Numbered from the stretch's first letter, positions 48,243-58,355 are shown. The stretch is 64,000 nt of DNA from Labilibaculum sp. (GCF_963664555.1 NZ_OY761461.1:4195769-4259768), one strand, 5' to 3'. Notes: generated by a model not told the origin, from the letters alone. Translations and numbers: made by a program.

Positions 48243-48410
48243 ATGTTCGACGACTTAAAACCAGATATAGATTATACAATGAGTCCGGATGGATATCGGA
48301 TACTTTCTAAAAAGTATTTGACAGAGAGAGGATATTGCTGTGGAAACGGATGCAAAAACTGCCCCTATTTTCCAAAACACAACAAAGGAAACAGAACATT
48401 AAAAGAGTAA
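48243..48410 (+). CDS. Cys-rich microprotein, DUF5522-like
   Basis: A 55-aa frame starting 1 nt after the lipoprotein stop and ending 6 nt before fmt. It begins MFDDLKPDIDYTMSPDGYRIL and has a compact Cys motif CCGNGCKNCPY (four Cys near residues 32-40), followed by a basic tail. This matches my memory of the DUF5522 family, small proteins with a CCGNGCxxCPY signature and no known function. Close packing with both neighbours and clear codon structure support a real gene. The Cys set suggests a metal or Fe-S site. Confidence 0.85.
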   Translation: MFDDLKPDIDYTMSPDGYRILSKKYLTERGYCCGNGCKNCPYFPKHNKGNRTLKE

Positions 48411-48416
48411 GGAACT

Positions 48417-49382
48417 ATGAATAAACTTCGAATTGTATACATGGGGACACCCGAATTTGCCGTTGCTCCTCTTGAAGCCTTACTAAATGCAGGATGCAAT
48501 GTTGTCGGTGTAATTACAAACCCTGACAAACCTGCCGGCAGAGGTCAACAAATTCAGGAAGCTGCGGTTAAAAAATTCGCAGTAGAAAAAGGACTGAAAA
48601 TCCTTCAGCCAGAGAAATTTCGAAATGAAGAATTTCTGCAGGAATTAAAAGCCTTAAAAGCTGACCTTCAAGTGGTGGTTGCATTTAAAATGCTTCCTGA
48701 AATGGTGTGGAACATGCCAAAATACGGAACGTTAAACCTTCACGCATCACTTCTTCCTCAGTACAGAGGTGCTGCTCCAATCAATTGGGCTATCATCAAT
48801 GGAGATAAAGAAACTGGTGTTTCAACCTTTCTGCTTCAGCATAAAATTGACACTGGTAACATCCTGTTTCAGGAAAAAATTTCGATTGGAGATAATGATA
48901 ACGTAGAAGTTATTCATGATAAATTAATGACTGTTGGTTCTGAATTGGTTGTTAAAACCGTTCATGCTATAGAAACCGGAGAATATCCTCAAATTCCTCA
49001 GGAAAGTTTATCCGATGAAGTAATTACATTAAAATCGGCACCAAAAATTTTCAAAGAAGATTGTAAAATAGATTGGACTAAAGATTTAGACTCAATCCAT
49101 AACTTGATTCGTGGCTTAAGTCCTTACCCGGCTTCATGGACCGAGTTAATTCCTAATGAAACAGGAAAAGCAATTGGACTTAAAGTTTTCACAACAGAAA
49201 AAGAAAAAACAAATCACAGTGAAGAAATTGGCCGTATCGTTACCGATGGCAAATCCTATTTAAAGGTAGCTGTAAAAGGAGGTTTCATTTCCATCAAAAT
49301 GCTTCAGCAAGCTGGCAAAAAACGGATGAAAACTGAAGATTTTCTCCGAGGATTTCAACAAATAAAGAACTATCATTTATAA
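48417..49382 (+). CDS. fmt: Methionyl-tRNA formyltransferase
   Basis: Formylates initiator Met-tRNA with 10-formyl-THF. The start RIVYMGTPEFAVAPLEALL, then PDKPAGRGQ, and the catalytic segment LNLHASLLPQYRGAAPINWAIINGDKETGVSTFLL with the SLLPxxRGxxPxxWA signature are diagnostic; an OB-fold C-terminal domain follows (about 205-315). Length is 321 aa. It is separated by 6 nt from the microprotein gene and followed by a strong terminator. Confidence 0.96.
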   Translation: MNKLRIVYMGTPEFAVAPLEALLNAGCNVVGVITNPDKPAGRGQQIQEAAVKKFAVEKGLKILQPEKFRNEEFLQELKALKADLQVVVAFKMLPEMVWNMPKYGTLNLHASLLPQYRGAAPINWAIINGDKETGVSTFLLQHKIDTGNILFQEKISIGDNDNVEVIHDKLMTVGSELVVKTVHAIETGEYPQIPQESLSDEVITLKSAPKIFKEDCKIDWTKDLDSIHNLIRGLSPYPASWTELIPNETGKAIGLKVFTTEKEKTNHSEEIGRIVTDGKSYLKVAVKGGFISIKMLQQAGKKRMKTEDFLRGFQQIKNYHL

Positions 49383-49388
49383 TATACA

Positions 49389-49416
49389 GGGAAGCTGTTT
49401 ACAGCTTCCTTTTTTT
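49389..49416 (+). terminator. Intrinsic terminator after fmt
   Basis: Stem GGAAGCTG/CAGCTTCC with a TTTA loop and a seven-T run. Confidence 0.88.
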
Positions 49417-49670
49417 ATGCTCACCAATTAAAAAAGAAAACTCACCAATTATTCTTTTATTTCCGAAAACCTTTTCGTAAATTTTATATAACTCTAATTT
49501 GGTTCTTAACAAGAACAATTTACAATTAGAATATTTTCATTCTACTGCCAGAATAACTTCCTCATCCTCTCACCTCTTATACATAGAGAGTATATTCATT
49601 TGTGCCTCATCATGTGCCAATTTTACATTTTGATATGCTATAATATCTTACCTGCATAAACTTATAATTT

Positions 49671-51440
49671 ATGGTAACGCGCATTTTTGATTTACTAGAA
49701 AATTACAGGAAAAACTTTCCGGACAAAAGAGATGCCTTTGCCAAAAAGGAAAAAGACGAATGGATACCGTTTTCAACTGAGCAATACCTTACATATTCGG
49801 ATTATATAAGCTATGCTCTGCTGGAAAATGGAATTAAAAAGAATGATTGCGTTATTACAATAACCAATAACAGACCAGAATGGAATTTTGTTGATATGGG
49901 TCTGGCACAAATTGGTGCTGTTCATGTACCATTATATCCAACAATAAACACCAAAAGTTATGATTATATTATTCTGCAATGTCGGCCTATAGCCATTTTT
50001 GTAGCTGATCATGTTTTATATGAAAAAATTGCACCTCTTCTAAACAATCATCCATCAATAAAATTTGTGTATTCATTTGAAAAAATAAAATCGGTGACTC
50101 ACTGGAGTACTCTGCTGGAAAGAGGCGAAAAGGCTGAAAACATAATGCAAAAAAAGCTGCTGGCAATAAAAGATAGCATTCAACCAGATGATTTAGTAAC
50201 CATCATTTATACATCCGGAACTACAGGAAATCCTAAAGGTGTTATGCTTTCTCACAACAATTTCATAAGCAATGTTTTGGCATCTGCTGCCAGCTTAAAT
50301 TTAAATTCATCTCACAAAACCTTGAGTTTCCTACCAATTAATCATGTTTACGAACGAATGGTAAATTACCAATACCAATACAAAGGAATTAGCATTTACT
50401 ACGCCGAAAGTATGGATACTATTGGTGACAATTTGCGCGAACTAAAGCCTCATGGTTTTGCTACTGTTCCTCGTGTACTCGAAAAAGTATATGATAAAAT
50501 CATGGCAAAAGGAAAAAGCTTACCATTTTTCAAGAAAACAATTTTCTTGTGGGCTGTTAATCTGGGACAAAGATATGAGTTGAACCGAGCCAATGGCTGG
50601 TGGTATGAATTCAAATTAAAAATAGCCCGCAAACTGGTTTTTAACAAGTGGCAGGAAGCCTTAGGTGGAAATATCAAATTCATGTGCTCCGGAGGTGCCC
50701 CATTACAAGTTCGTTTAGAGCGGCTTTTTTGGGCTGCGGGAATTCCTGTTCAAGAAGGATATGGACTGACAGAAACATCACCCATTATCTCTGCAAATCA
50801 AAATTGTTATCCGGATGTAAAATTCGGTACCGTTGGACCAGTATTAAAAGGTGTAGAAGTTAAAATTGCTGAAGATGGTGAGATTTTGGTTCGCGGGCCA
50901 AACGTAATGCTTGGCTATTACAAAAATCCAGAATTGACAAAGGAAGTTCTCGACGAAGATGCTTGGTTTCATACGGGAGATATTGGTTGTTGGGAAGATA
51001 GTCGTTTTTTAAAAATCACCGATCGAAAAAAGGAAATGTTCAAGACATCGGGAGGAATATATATTGCTCCTCAGGAAATTGAAAACAAACTTAAAGAATC
51101 TCCTTTTATTGATCAAAGTATTGTTTGTGGTGAATTTAAAAGATTCCCTTCAGTAATCATTTCTCCCGACTTTGTATTTCTAAAAGAATATTGCAGACGC
51201 AAAAGAATCCCATTTGAGAGTGCTGATCAAATCATTTACAATCAAAAGATTCAAGTTCGTTTCTGGAAAGAAATTCAAAAAATGAATGACAACCTGGATC
51301 GTCCTAAAAAAATTAAAAGTTTCAGATTGGTTGCTGATGTTTGGTCTCCTGAAACAGGAGAACTCTCACCTACTCTAAAACTAAAACGTACCGTTTTAAA
51401 AAATAAATATCAATTAATAATTGAAGAAATTTATTCCTAA
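49671..51440 (+). CDS. fadD: Long-chain acyl-CoA synthetase (AMP-forming)
   Basis: Activates fatty acids with ATP and CoA. The AMP-binding motif IIYTSGTTGNPKGVMLSH is near residue 180, FLPINHVYERM near 222, GYGLTETSPIISANQ near 365, and TGDIGCWEDSRFLKITDRKKEMFKTSGG near 440 with the adenylation-domain Asp and Lys. At 589 aa it belongs to the FadD15-like group common in Bacteroidota. First of a fadD-fadN-fadA-fadE operon, 21 nt before the next gene. Confidence 0.93.
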   Translation: MVTRIFDLLENYRKNFPDKRDAFAKKEKDEWIPFSTEQYLTYSDYISYALLENGIKKNDCVITITNNRPEWNFVDMGLAQIGAVHVPLYPTINTKSYDYIILQCRPIAIFVADHVLYEKIAPLLNNHPSIKFVYSFEKIKSVTHWSTLLERGEKAENIMQKKLLAIKDSIQPDDLVTIIYTSGTTGNPKGVMLSHNNFISNVLASAASLNLNSSHKTLSFLPINHVYERMVNYQYQYKGISIYYAESMDTIGDNLRELKPHGFATVPRVLEKVYDKIMAKGKSLPFFKKTIFLWAVNLGQRYELNRANGWWYEFKLKIARKLVFNKWQEALGGNIKFMCSGGAPLQVRLERLFWAAGIPVQEGYGLTETSPIISANQNCYPDVKFGTVGPVLKGVEVKIAEDGEILVRGPNVMLGYYKNPELTKEVLDEDAWFHTGDIGCWEDSRFLKITDRKKEMFKTSGGIYIAPQEIENKLKESPFIDQSIVCGEFKRFPSVIISPDFVFLKEYCRRKRIPFESADQIIYNQKIQVRFWKEIQKMNDNLDRPKKIKSFRLVADVWSPETGELSPTLKLKRTVLKNKYQLIIEEIYS

Positions 51441-51461
51441 CACATACTTAAAATACTATAT

Positions 51462-53864
51462 ATGCATCGTAAAATAAGGAAAGTTGCCGTTTTGGGAGCC
51501 GGTGTTATGGGTGCCCAAATTGCTTGTCATTTTGCAAATATTGGTGTAGAAGTTCTTTTGTTGGACATGCCTCCAAAAGAATTAAATACTGATGAAGAAA
51601 AGGCAGGTTTCTCTCTTAACCATCCTAAAGTGAGAAATAGAATTGTAAACCAAATGCTTGCCAAAACAATTAAAATGACCCCAGCCCCTTTGTATCTGAA
51701 GAGTTTTGCAAAGCGGATTTTGACGGGAAATTTTGAAGATGATCTTTATCGTATCGAAGATTGTGATTGGGTTATAGAAGTAATCATCGAAAATTTAGAA
51801 ATCAAACAAAAATTATATGCCCGCATTGAGGAATATAGAAAACCAGCTTCTTTAATTACAAGCAACACATCAGGAATACCAATTGGAATGCTCTTGGAAG
51901 GTAGATCGGATGATTTTAAACAATCGTTCTGCGGCACACATTTTTTTAACCCGCCAAGATATTTAAAACTTTTAGAGATTATACCTTCAAAATACACATC
52001 ACAGGAAGTAATTGATTTCCTCACTGAATTTGGAGAAAGACACTTGGGCAAATCAGTTGTGATTTGTAAAGATACACCTGCCTTTATTGCCAACAGAATT
52101 GGAGTGTATTCCATGATGTCGGTCTTTCATCTGATGAAAGAATTCGACCTTTCGGTGGAAGAAATAGATAAATTGACCGGCCCGATTATCGGAAGACCAA
52201 AATCTGCCACATTCCGAACCTGCGATGTTGTTGGTTTGGATACTTTAATACTTGTAGCTCAAAATCTGAAGAAAGCACTTGTTCATGATGAATCAAAAGA
52301 TGTTTTTGAGATTCCTGACTTCATTCAAAAATTAATGGAAAACCAATGGCTGGGATCAAAAACAGGACAAGGTTTTTATAAAAAGATTAAAAATGAAGAT
52401 GGAATTAGTGAAATCCTTAGTCTAAACCTATCCAACTTTGAATATCAAACCAAACAACAAATAAAATTTGCAGAATTTGAAACAGCCAAAGCCATTCCTC
52501 ATCTCAAAAACCGATTTAAATTGCTGTTAAAAGGAGAAGGGAAAGTCAGTCAATTCTACCGCAAATTATTTTTGGGCTTATTTGCCTATGTATCGAACCG
52601 AATCCCCGAAACAGCAGATGAAATTTACAAAATAGATGACGCCATATGTACCGGTTTTGCTTGGGAAATGGGGCCATTCGAAATTTGGGATGCTCTGGGA
52701 TGGAAAAAAACCATTCCCTTGATGGAAGAATTGGGATACAAACCTGCAGATTGGATTTACAGAATGGCTGAGAATGACTTGCCATTTTATCAACTGAAAG
52801 ATGGCAACAAGCAATTCTTTGAGATTGGCTCTCAGTCTTACAAAACTATTACGGGAACGGAAGAATTGGTAGTACTCAACAATCTTCGCCCTACTAACAG
52901 TATCTGGAGCAATGAAGGATGCAGCATTATCGATTTGGGTGATGGCATAATTAATCTGGAATTTCACACCAAGATGAATACCATTGGCAGTGAAATTATT
53001 CAGGGAATTAACAAAGCCATTGAGCTGGCCGAAACGGAATACAAAGCGCTCATTATTTCCAACGAAGGAGAAAATTTCTCGGCAGGAGCAAATATCGGCC
53101 TGGTATTTATGCTTGCAATCGAACAGGAGCTTGAAGAACTGGACCTAGTTGTTAGAACCTTTCAAAATACCATGCTGAAACTAAAATATGCATCGGTTCC
53201 GGTGATTGCGGCTTCACATGGAATGACTCTTGGCGGCGGATGCGAGGTTTGCATGCACTGCGATAAGGTAATTGCCCATGCCGAAACCTATATGGGATTG
53301 GTTGAATTGGGCGTAGGCGTAATTCCTGCTGGTGGTGGCACTAAAGAATTTGCCTGTCGCCTGTCGAAAGAAATGGTTGCAGACGATATCAGAACCAACC
53401 GATTCAGGGATAAATTCTTGACTATCGGACAAGCAAAAGTATCAACATCAGGCTATGAGGCCTTCGAATTGGGATATCTGCGAAAAGACGCAGATGAAGT
53501 AATTGTCAGCAGAAAACATCAATTACTTTACGCTAAAAAAACAGCTTTATTAATGTGCGAAAAAGGCTACACTCCTCCCCTGCCAACCAAAGATATTTTA
53601 GTGTTAGGCTCTGAAGGACTGGCTTTGGTTTATTCTGGAGCAGACGGTATGGAGGTTGGCAATTACATTTCGGAGTACGATAAATATCTATCCATTGAAC
53701 TTGGAAAAGTATTGAGTGGAGGAGAACTGAGTGAACCAACAGAAGTTTCTGAGAACTATATGCTAAATCTGGAACGCATTGCTTTCGTAAAACTATGCCA
53801 GCAAAAGAAAACCATGGAACGAATGCAAAGTCTCTTGCAAAAAGGCACAATTCTTCGAAACTAA
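51462..53864 (+). CDS. fadN: 3-hydroxyacyl-CoA dehydrogenase / enoyl-CoA hydratase (FadN type)
   Basis: Two beta-oxidation steps in one chain of 800 aa. Here the dehydrogenase comes first: the NAD-binding VAVLGAGVMGAQIACHFANIGVEVLLLDM at the N-terminus, then SNTSGIPI, FFNPPRYLKLLEIIP and the C-terminal helical part to about 320. The hydratase is at the C-terminal side (about 485-680), with NFSAGANIG and GMTLGGGCEVCMHCDKVIAHAETYMGLVELGVGVIPAGGG, which carries the catalytic Glu. This order is that of Bacillus FadN and opposite to E. coli FadB. It is followed by thiolase and acyl-CoA dehydrogenase genes, as in the Bacillus fadN-fadA-fadE operon. Confidence 0.92.
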   Translation: MHRKIRKVAVLGAGVMGAQIACHFANIGVEVLLLDMPPKELNTDEEKAGFSLNHPKVRNRIVNQMLAKTIKMTPAPLYLKSFAKRILTGNFEDDLYRIEDCDWVIEVIIENLEIKQKLYARIEEYRKPASLITSNTSGIPIGMLLEGRSDDFKQSFCGTHFFNPPRYLKLLEIIPSKYTSQEVIDFLTEFGERHLGKSVVICKDTPAFIANRIGVYSMMSVFHLMKEFDLSVEEIDKLTGPIIGRPKSATFRTCDVVGLDTLILVAQNLKKALVHDESKDVFEIPDFIQKLMENQWLGSKTGQGFYKKIKNEDGISEILSLNLSNFEYQTKQQIKFAEFETAKAIPHLKNRFKLLLKGEGKVSQFYRKLFLGLFAYVSNRIPETADEIYKIDDAICTGFAWEMGPFEIWDALGWKKTIPLMEELGYKPADWIYRMAENDLPFYQLKDGNKQFFEIGSQSYKTITGTEELVVLNNLRPTNSIWSNEGCSIIDLGDGIINLEFHTKMNTIGSEIIQGINKAIELAETEYKALIISNEGENFSAGANIGLVFMLAIEQELEELDLVVRTFQNTMLKLKYASVPVIAASHGMTLGGGCEVCMHCDKVIAHAETYMGLVELGVGVIPAGGGTKEFACRLSKEMVADDIRTNRFRDKFLTIGQAKVSTSGYEAFELGYLRKDADEVIVSRKHQLLYAKKTALLMCEKGYTPPLPTKDILVLGSEGLALVYSGADGMEVGNYISEYDKYLSIELGKVLSGGELSEPTEVSENYMLNLERIAFVKLCQQKKTMERMQSLLQKGTILRN

Positions 53865-53895
53865 ACACCCGGTACTCACAACAAAAAGCAAAAAT

Positions 53896-55071
53896 ATGAA
53901 TGCATACATAGTAGCTGCCTACCGAAGCCCTGTAGGCAAAGCAAAAAAAGGAAATCTGAGATTTATTCGTCCGGATGATATGGCAGCCCAGGTAGTTCAG
54001 CACATCCTGAAAGAGGTGCCAAATTTAGATGCAGCAATGGTAGATGATGTGATTGTTGGAAATGCAACTCCTGAGGCAGAACAGGGATTAAATGTTGGCC
54101 GTATGATTGCCTTATTGGGATTGGACAATGTGCTGGTTCCTGGAATGACCGTGAACCGCTATTGTTCTTCGGGCTTGGAGAGCATTGCCATTGCCGCTTC
54201 GAAAATTGAGGCCGGTCTGGCTGATTGTATCTTTGCCGGTGGTGTTGAAATGATGTCCTTAATGCCGATGGGCGGATGGCGCTTGGTGCCGAATCTTGGA
54301 ATTGCCAAAACTCATCCCGATTGGTACTGGAACATGGGAATTACAGCTGAAGCCCTGCAGGTGAAATACAACATATCCCGCAAAGAGCAGGATGAATTTG
54401 CATTTCACTCTCACCGAAAAGCGCTGGAAGCACAGGCTCATAATCGTTTTTCGGACGAAATTGTTCCCATTCACGTGCTGGAGACTTTTGTAAATGGACA
54501 GGACAAAGCACAAACCAAAGAACACATTATTAATGTGGACGAAGGACCTAGATTGGGAACAACAGAAGAGGTCTTAAGTAAATTAAGACCTGTTTTTGCT
54601 CAGGGGGGAAGTGTTACCGCAGGCAACTCATCGCAGACCTCGGATGGTGCAGCATTTGTTTTGGTGGTATCCGAAAAAATGCTGAAACTGCTAAATGTAG
54701 AACCAATAGCCCGTTTTGTTTCCTATTCTGTTGCCGGGGTTGAACCAAAATACATGGGAATTGGTCCGGTAGAGGCTATCCCAAAAGTTTTAAAGCGCTC
54801 AGGTTTATCGATGCAGCAGATAGAGCAGATTGAGTTGAATGAAGCCTTCGCGGTACAAGCTCTGGCCGTGATAAAAGAACTAAATCTGAATCCTGATATC
54901 ATTAATGTAAATGGTGGTGCCATTGCTCTTGGGCATCCTCTTGGCTGCACAGGTACAAAATTATCTGTTCAACTGCTTCATGAAATGAAAAAACGCAGGC
55001 AAAAATACGGCATGCTTACCATGTGTGTTGGTTCAGGACAAGGTGCTGCCGGAATTTTTGAGTTATTGTAA
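53896..55071 (+). CDS. fadA: Acetyl-CoA acyltransferase (3-ketoacyl-CoA thiolase)
   Basis: Thiolytic cleavage of 3-ketoacyl-CoA, the last step of each beta-oxidation round. The acyl-accepting Cys is in TVNRYCSSGLESIAIAA near residue 90; the His motif is in NGGAIALGHPLGCTGTKL near 348; the second catalytic Cys is in MLTMCVGSGQGAAGIFELL at the end. The GSGQG variant differs slightly from the usual GGGQG. Length is 391 aa. 31 nt after fadN. Confidence 0.94.
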   Translation: MNAYIVAAYRSPVGKAKKGNLRFIRPDDMAAQVVQHILKEVPNLDAAMVDDVIVGNATPEAEQGLNVGRMIALLGLDNVLVPGMTVNRYCSSGLESIAIAASKIEAGLADCIFAGGVEMMSLMPMGGWRLVPNLGIAKTHPDWYWNMGITAEALQVKYNISRKEQDEFAFHSHRKALEAQAHNRFSDEIVPIHVLETFVNGQDKAQTKEHIINVDEGPRLGTTEEVLSKLRPVFAQGGSVTAGNSSQTSDGAAFVLVVSEKMLKLLNVEPIARFVSYSVAGVEPKYMGIGPVEAIPKVLKRSGLSMQQIEQIELNEAFAVQALAVIKELNLNPDIINVNGGAIALGHPLGCTGTKLSVQLLHEMKKRRQKYGMLTMCVGSGQGAAGIFELL

Positions 55072-55155
55072 GGAAAAAGGAATAAGGTAAAAGGTGAAAG
55101 TAAATTCAAAAAAAACAGCCTTCACTGTTTACTGCTAACCGTAAATTGAAACAAT

Positions 55156-56940
55156 ATGGAAAAGATAAAAACAGTAAAAGGCGGACAATTCTTAGTGAAA
55201 GAAACCAGTCCTCAGGATATTTTTATTCCGGAAGAAATTTCGGAAGAACAAAAAATGATCATGGAAACTTGTCATGATTTTCAAGAAAAAGAAATTCTCC
55301 CTCTGTTGGATGAAATCGACAATCAGAAAGAAGGATTAATGACCTCTTTAATGGACAAAGCCGGAGAACTTGGTCTTTTAGGCATTGCCGTTCCGGAAGA
55401 ATACGGTGGTTTCGGTCAGGATCTGAATACCTCGATGCTTAGTACCGAAATTATGGGAACCTACAGCTCTTTTGCTGTTGCCTACGCCGCACATGTGGGT
55501 ATTGGCACCCTTCCAATTTTGTATTACGGAACCATAGAACAAAAAGAAAGGTATTTACCACTGCTGGCAAGCGGTGAAGCCAAGGGAGCCTATTGTTTAA
55601 CTGAACCGGGAGCGGGTTCCGACGCCAATTCCGGAAAAAGTAAAGCCACCCTTTCGGCTGACGGATCTCACTATGTTTTAAACGGACAAAAAATGTGGAT
55701 CACCAATGCCGGCTTTGCGGATATCTACACTGTTTTCGCCAAAATTGATGACGATAAAAACCTAAGTGCCTTTATTGTTGAGAAAACTTTTAACGGCATC
55801 AAACTCGGACTGGAAGAAAAAAAGATGGGCATTAAAGGCTCATCCACCTGTATGATGTTTTTCGAAGATTGTAAGGTTCCTGTGGAAAATCTGCTTGGCG
55901 AACGGGGCGAAGGTTTTAAAATCGCCTTAAATATTCTGAACAATGGCAGAATAAAATTGGCCGCTGCCGTTTTAGGTGCTGGAAAAAAGATAATTACATA
56001 TTCGATAAACTATGCCAATGAACGAATCCAATTCGGGAAAGCGATTGCTAATTTTGGTGCCATACAATATAAAATTGCAGAACAGGCAACTAGAACCTAC
56101 GCGGTAGAATCGGCAATTTATCGTTGCAGCAACGACATACAAAATGCCATGCTTCATTTACTTGAAGAAGGAATACCGAAAGAAAAAGCTGTTATTCAGG
56201 CTCAAAAAGAATTTGCCGCCGAAGCTGCCATTCTAAAAGTGGCAGCATCCGAAGCTTTGGACTATGTAACCGATGAAGGTGTTCAGATTTACGGCGGAAT
56301 GGGCTACTCTTCCGAAGCTCCTATGGAGCGGGCTTACCGCGATTCACGTATCAATCGGATTTTTGAAGGAACCAATGAGATCAACCGAATGCTGACTGTG
56401 GATTTCTTGCTGCGAAAAGCTTTCAACAATGAATTGCCTCTTTTATCGGCAGCTCAGAATGTTTCCAAAGAATTACTGTCTATTCCTGATTTTGGTGAGG
56501 AAGACACCAGCTTATTGGCTCTGGAAAGTAAATTGATTATAGGTTTAAAAAAATGTGCATTGCTGATTGCAGGTGCAGCAGCTCAAAAGTTCATGCAAAA
56601 ATTGAGCGATGAGCAGGAAATATTAATGAATATTTCTGATATCATTATCGATTGTTATCAATCCGAATCACTCTTATTACGTGTAAAGAAATTAATTGCA
56701 CTGAAAGGCGAAGAAGCATGTGCTGAACAAATTGCTATGAGTAAGCTTTTCTTTTACGATGCAGCCGATCGCATTCATAAAAATGCCAAGGATGCTGCAA
56801 ACGCAATCGCTCAGGGCGATGATTTGCGCATGATGCTTTTGGGTTTGAAACGATTCACCAAACACCCGGGACTGAATGCTAAAAATGAAAGACGATTAAT
56901 AGCTAAGAAATTGATTGAAGAGAATAGATACTGTTTCTGA
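55156..56940 (+). CDS. fadE: Acyl-CoA dehydrogenase (FadE type)
   Basis: FAD enzyme for the first beta-oxidation step. Motifs: LLGIAVPEEYGGFGQDL, GAYCLTEPGAGSDA, KMWITNAGFADIYTVFAK, MGIKGSSTCMMFFEDCKVPVENLLGERGEGFKIAL, and the active-site end YRDSRINRIFEGTNEINRM, whose Glu is the catalytic base. At 594 aa it has the extra C-terminal helical region of the Bacillus FadE group rather than the 380-aa short-chain enzymes. The 84-nt gap before it holds only low-complexity sequence, so it is probably still in the operon. Electron-transfer flavoprotein genes are not in the window. Confidence 0.94.
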   Translation: MEKIKTVKGGQFLVKETSPQDIFIPEEISEEQKMIMETCHDFQEKEILPLLDEIDNQKEGLMTSLMDKAGELGLLGIAVPEEYGGFGQDLNTSMLSTEIMGTYSSFAVAYAAHVGIGTLPILYYGTIEQKERYLPLLASGEAKGAYCLTEPGAGSDANSGKSKATLSADGSHYVLNGQKMWITNAGFADIYTVFAKIDDDKNLSAFIVEKTFNGIKLGLEEKKMGIKGSSTCMMFFEDCKVPVENLLGERGEGFKIALNILNNGRIKLAAAVLGAGKKIITYSINYANERIQFGKAIANFGAIQYKIAEQATRTYAVESAIYRCSNDIQNAMLHLLEEGIPKEKAVIQAQKEFAAEAAILKVAASEALDYVTDEGVQIYGGMGYSSEAPMERAYRDSRINRIFEGTNEINRMLTVDFLLRKAFNNELPLLSAAQNVSKELLSIPDFGEEDTSLLALESKLIIGLKKCALLIAGAAAQKFMQKLSDEQEILMNISDIIIDCYQSESLLLRVKKLIALKGEEACAEQIAMSKLFFYDAADRIHKNAKDAANAIAQGDDLRMMLLGLKRFTKHPGLNAKNERRLIAKKLIEENRYCF

Positions 56941-57069
56941 TAAAATATCACTCTGTCTTCTCCTGAAATAGCCTGACCTAAATATCCCCTGCATCAACTG
57001 ACAGTCCATATTGTTTTTCCTTACAAATTTTAAATTTATGCAGAACGAAAAAGGAAACCTAACCAATTA

Positions 57070-57097
57070 AAAATCCGGTTCTTTCGAACCGGATTTA
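57070..57097. terminator. Bidirectional terminator between fadE and the LysM glucosaminidase
   Basis: Perfect 11-bp stem AAATCCGGTTC/GAACCGGATTT with a TTTC loop, placed between two converging genes and flanked by A- and T-rich sequence. Confidence 0.85.
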
Positions 57098-57102
57098 ATT
57101 AC

Positions 57103-58038
57103 TTATCGCTTTTTATTTCTTAGCCAGATTCTCTCTCCAGGCTCTGGCCTGTAATTCTTATCTACTCCATTAAATCTTCGGATACTCTTCAATCGAACCC
57201 CATATTCCTGAGCAATACTATACAAACTTTCCCCTTCTTTCACTCTATGAAAATTGTAACCTCTGGCTGCTCTTCCGCGCTTGTTGTGCAAATACAATCG
57301 TTGATCGAGCTGCAGAATATAATTCTTAGGAAGATCATTGTACTTTAAGAGTTTCTTTCGGTTTACCCCTAAATTTTTCTCAATACTAAAGAATGTATCG
57401 CCTTTTTTAGTGGTTATATAATGTATTCCATTCGCAATTTCCAATCGTGCTCCAAATGGATCAATTTCCAAATAAGAATCAATATCTGCCAAATCTGTTC
57501 CTGTAGGTCTTTCAATAATCAGATCTTCCCCTTTCCCTTTCTGGTCCAGCTGATGCAATTTCTCCTCATCAATGATTTTTATCAATCGATGAGCATACTG
57601 AGGATCGGTAGCATATCCGGCTTTTTTTAAACCATGAGCCCAGCGTTTGTAATCATTGGAATCGTACTTAAACAAAAACGCATAACGCGAACGTGTTGTT
57701 AAAAATTGAGAATGATCTTTGTAAGAATCATAGGCATGATCATACTTTCTAAAACACTCATTTCTGCGGTCATCATCCATTTTCATACTCGGCCCGGTCC
57801 AATCGTGACACTTAATTCCGAAATGATTATTGCCCTTTTTAGCCAGTATTGAATTGCCGTTTCCGGATTCAAGCAATCCCTGAGCCAATGTAATACTAGC
57901 CGGAATTCCTGTCCGCTGCATTTCACGAACGGCTAAATCTTTATATTTTTCGATGTATTCCTTTCGGGTTAAATCTTTTGCAAAAACTGTTGTGCCAAGA
58001 ACAAAACTCAGTACGATATATAGGAAAACTCTCTTCAT
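57103..58038 (-). CDS. Secreted N-acetylglucosaminidase-domain protein with two LysM repeats
   Basis: Peptidoglycan hydrolase of 311 aa. A signal peptide (MKRVFLYIVLSFVLGTTVFAK) is followed by a glucosaminidase domain (about 30-165; SITLAQGLLESGNGNSILAKKGNNHFGIKCHDW carries the catalytic Glu). Two LysM motifs occupy the C-terminus: YITTKKGDTFFSIEKNLGVNRKKLLKYNDL (about 212-250) and HRVKEGESLYSIAQEYGVRLKSIRRFN (about 264-305). The domain set matches Bacteroidota cell-wall hydrolases that trim glycan during growth or division. Single gene with a terminator downstream. Confidence 0.93.
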   Translation of the reverse strand: MKRVFLYIVLSFVLGTTVFAKDLTRKEYIEKYKDLAVREMQRTGIPASITLAQGLLESGNGNSILAKKGNNHFGIKCHDWTGPSMKMDDDRRNECFRKYDHAYDSYKDHSQFLTTRSRYAFLFKYDSNDYKRWAHGLKKAGYATDPQYAHRLIKIIDEEKLHQLDQKGKGEDLIIERPTGTDLADIDSYLEIDPFGARLEIANGIHYITTKKGDTFFSIEKNLGVNRKKLLKYNDLPKNYILQLDQRLYLHNKRGRAARGYNFHRVKEGESLYSIAQEYGVRLKSIRRFNGVDKNYRPEPGERIWLRNKKR

Positions 58039-58355
58039 TCGGTTTAGATTTTTTGAATCATGTGTGAAAAATGGGAAATCAATCTATTTATGTATATATT
58101 AGTCGCAATTTCCAAAACAACCATAAAAATATAACAATCCTGTTATCCTCCGTTACTTTAAACAATTAATTTAATTAACAATTTGTTTCTGATGTATGGA
58201 AACGCCTATTCTTGCTTGTTTATTATAATTATTGAAAAAATGTTTAAATTTCAGAAAGTATTGATTTAATTGCCATTCGGGATGGAAACAAGTTTCCATT
58301 TCTTTATGCAGGAATACCAATAATTCGTAAAACAATCTGAGCAAACAGAATAACA
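58039..58355. other. Divergent gap between the glucosaminidase gene and cdd
   Basis: No gene is seen. It carries the perfect inverted repeat at 58282-58299 listed separately; the rest is AT-rich. Confidence 0.5.
58282..58299. promoter_or_regulatory. Perfect 18-bp inverted repeat upstream of cdd
   Basis: ATGGAAAC-AA-GTTTCCAT, centred about 65 nt before the cdd ATG. No T-run follows, so it is a candidate operator rather than a terminator. Confidence 0.4.
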
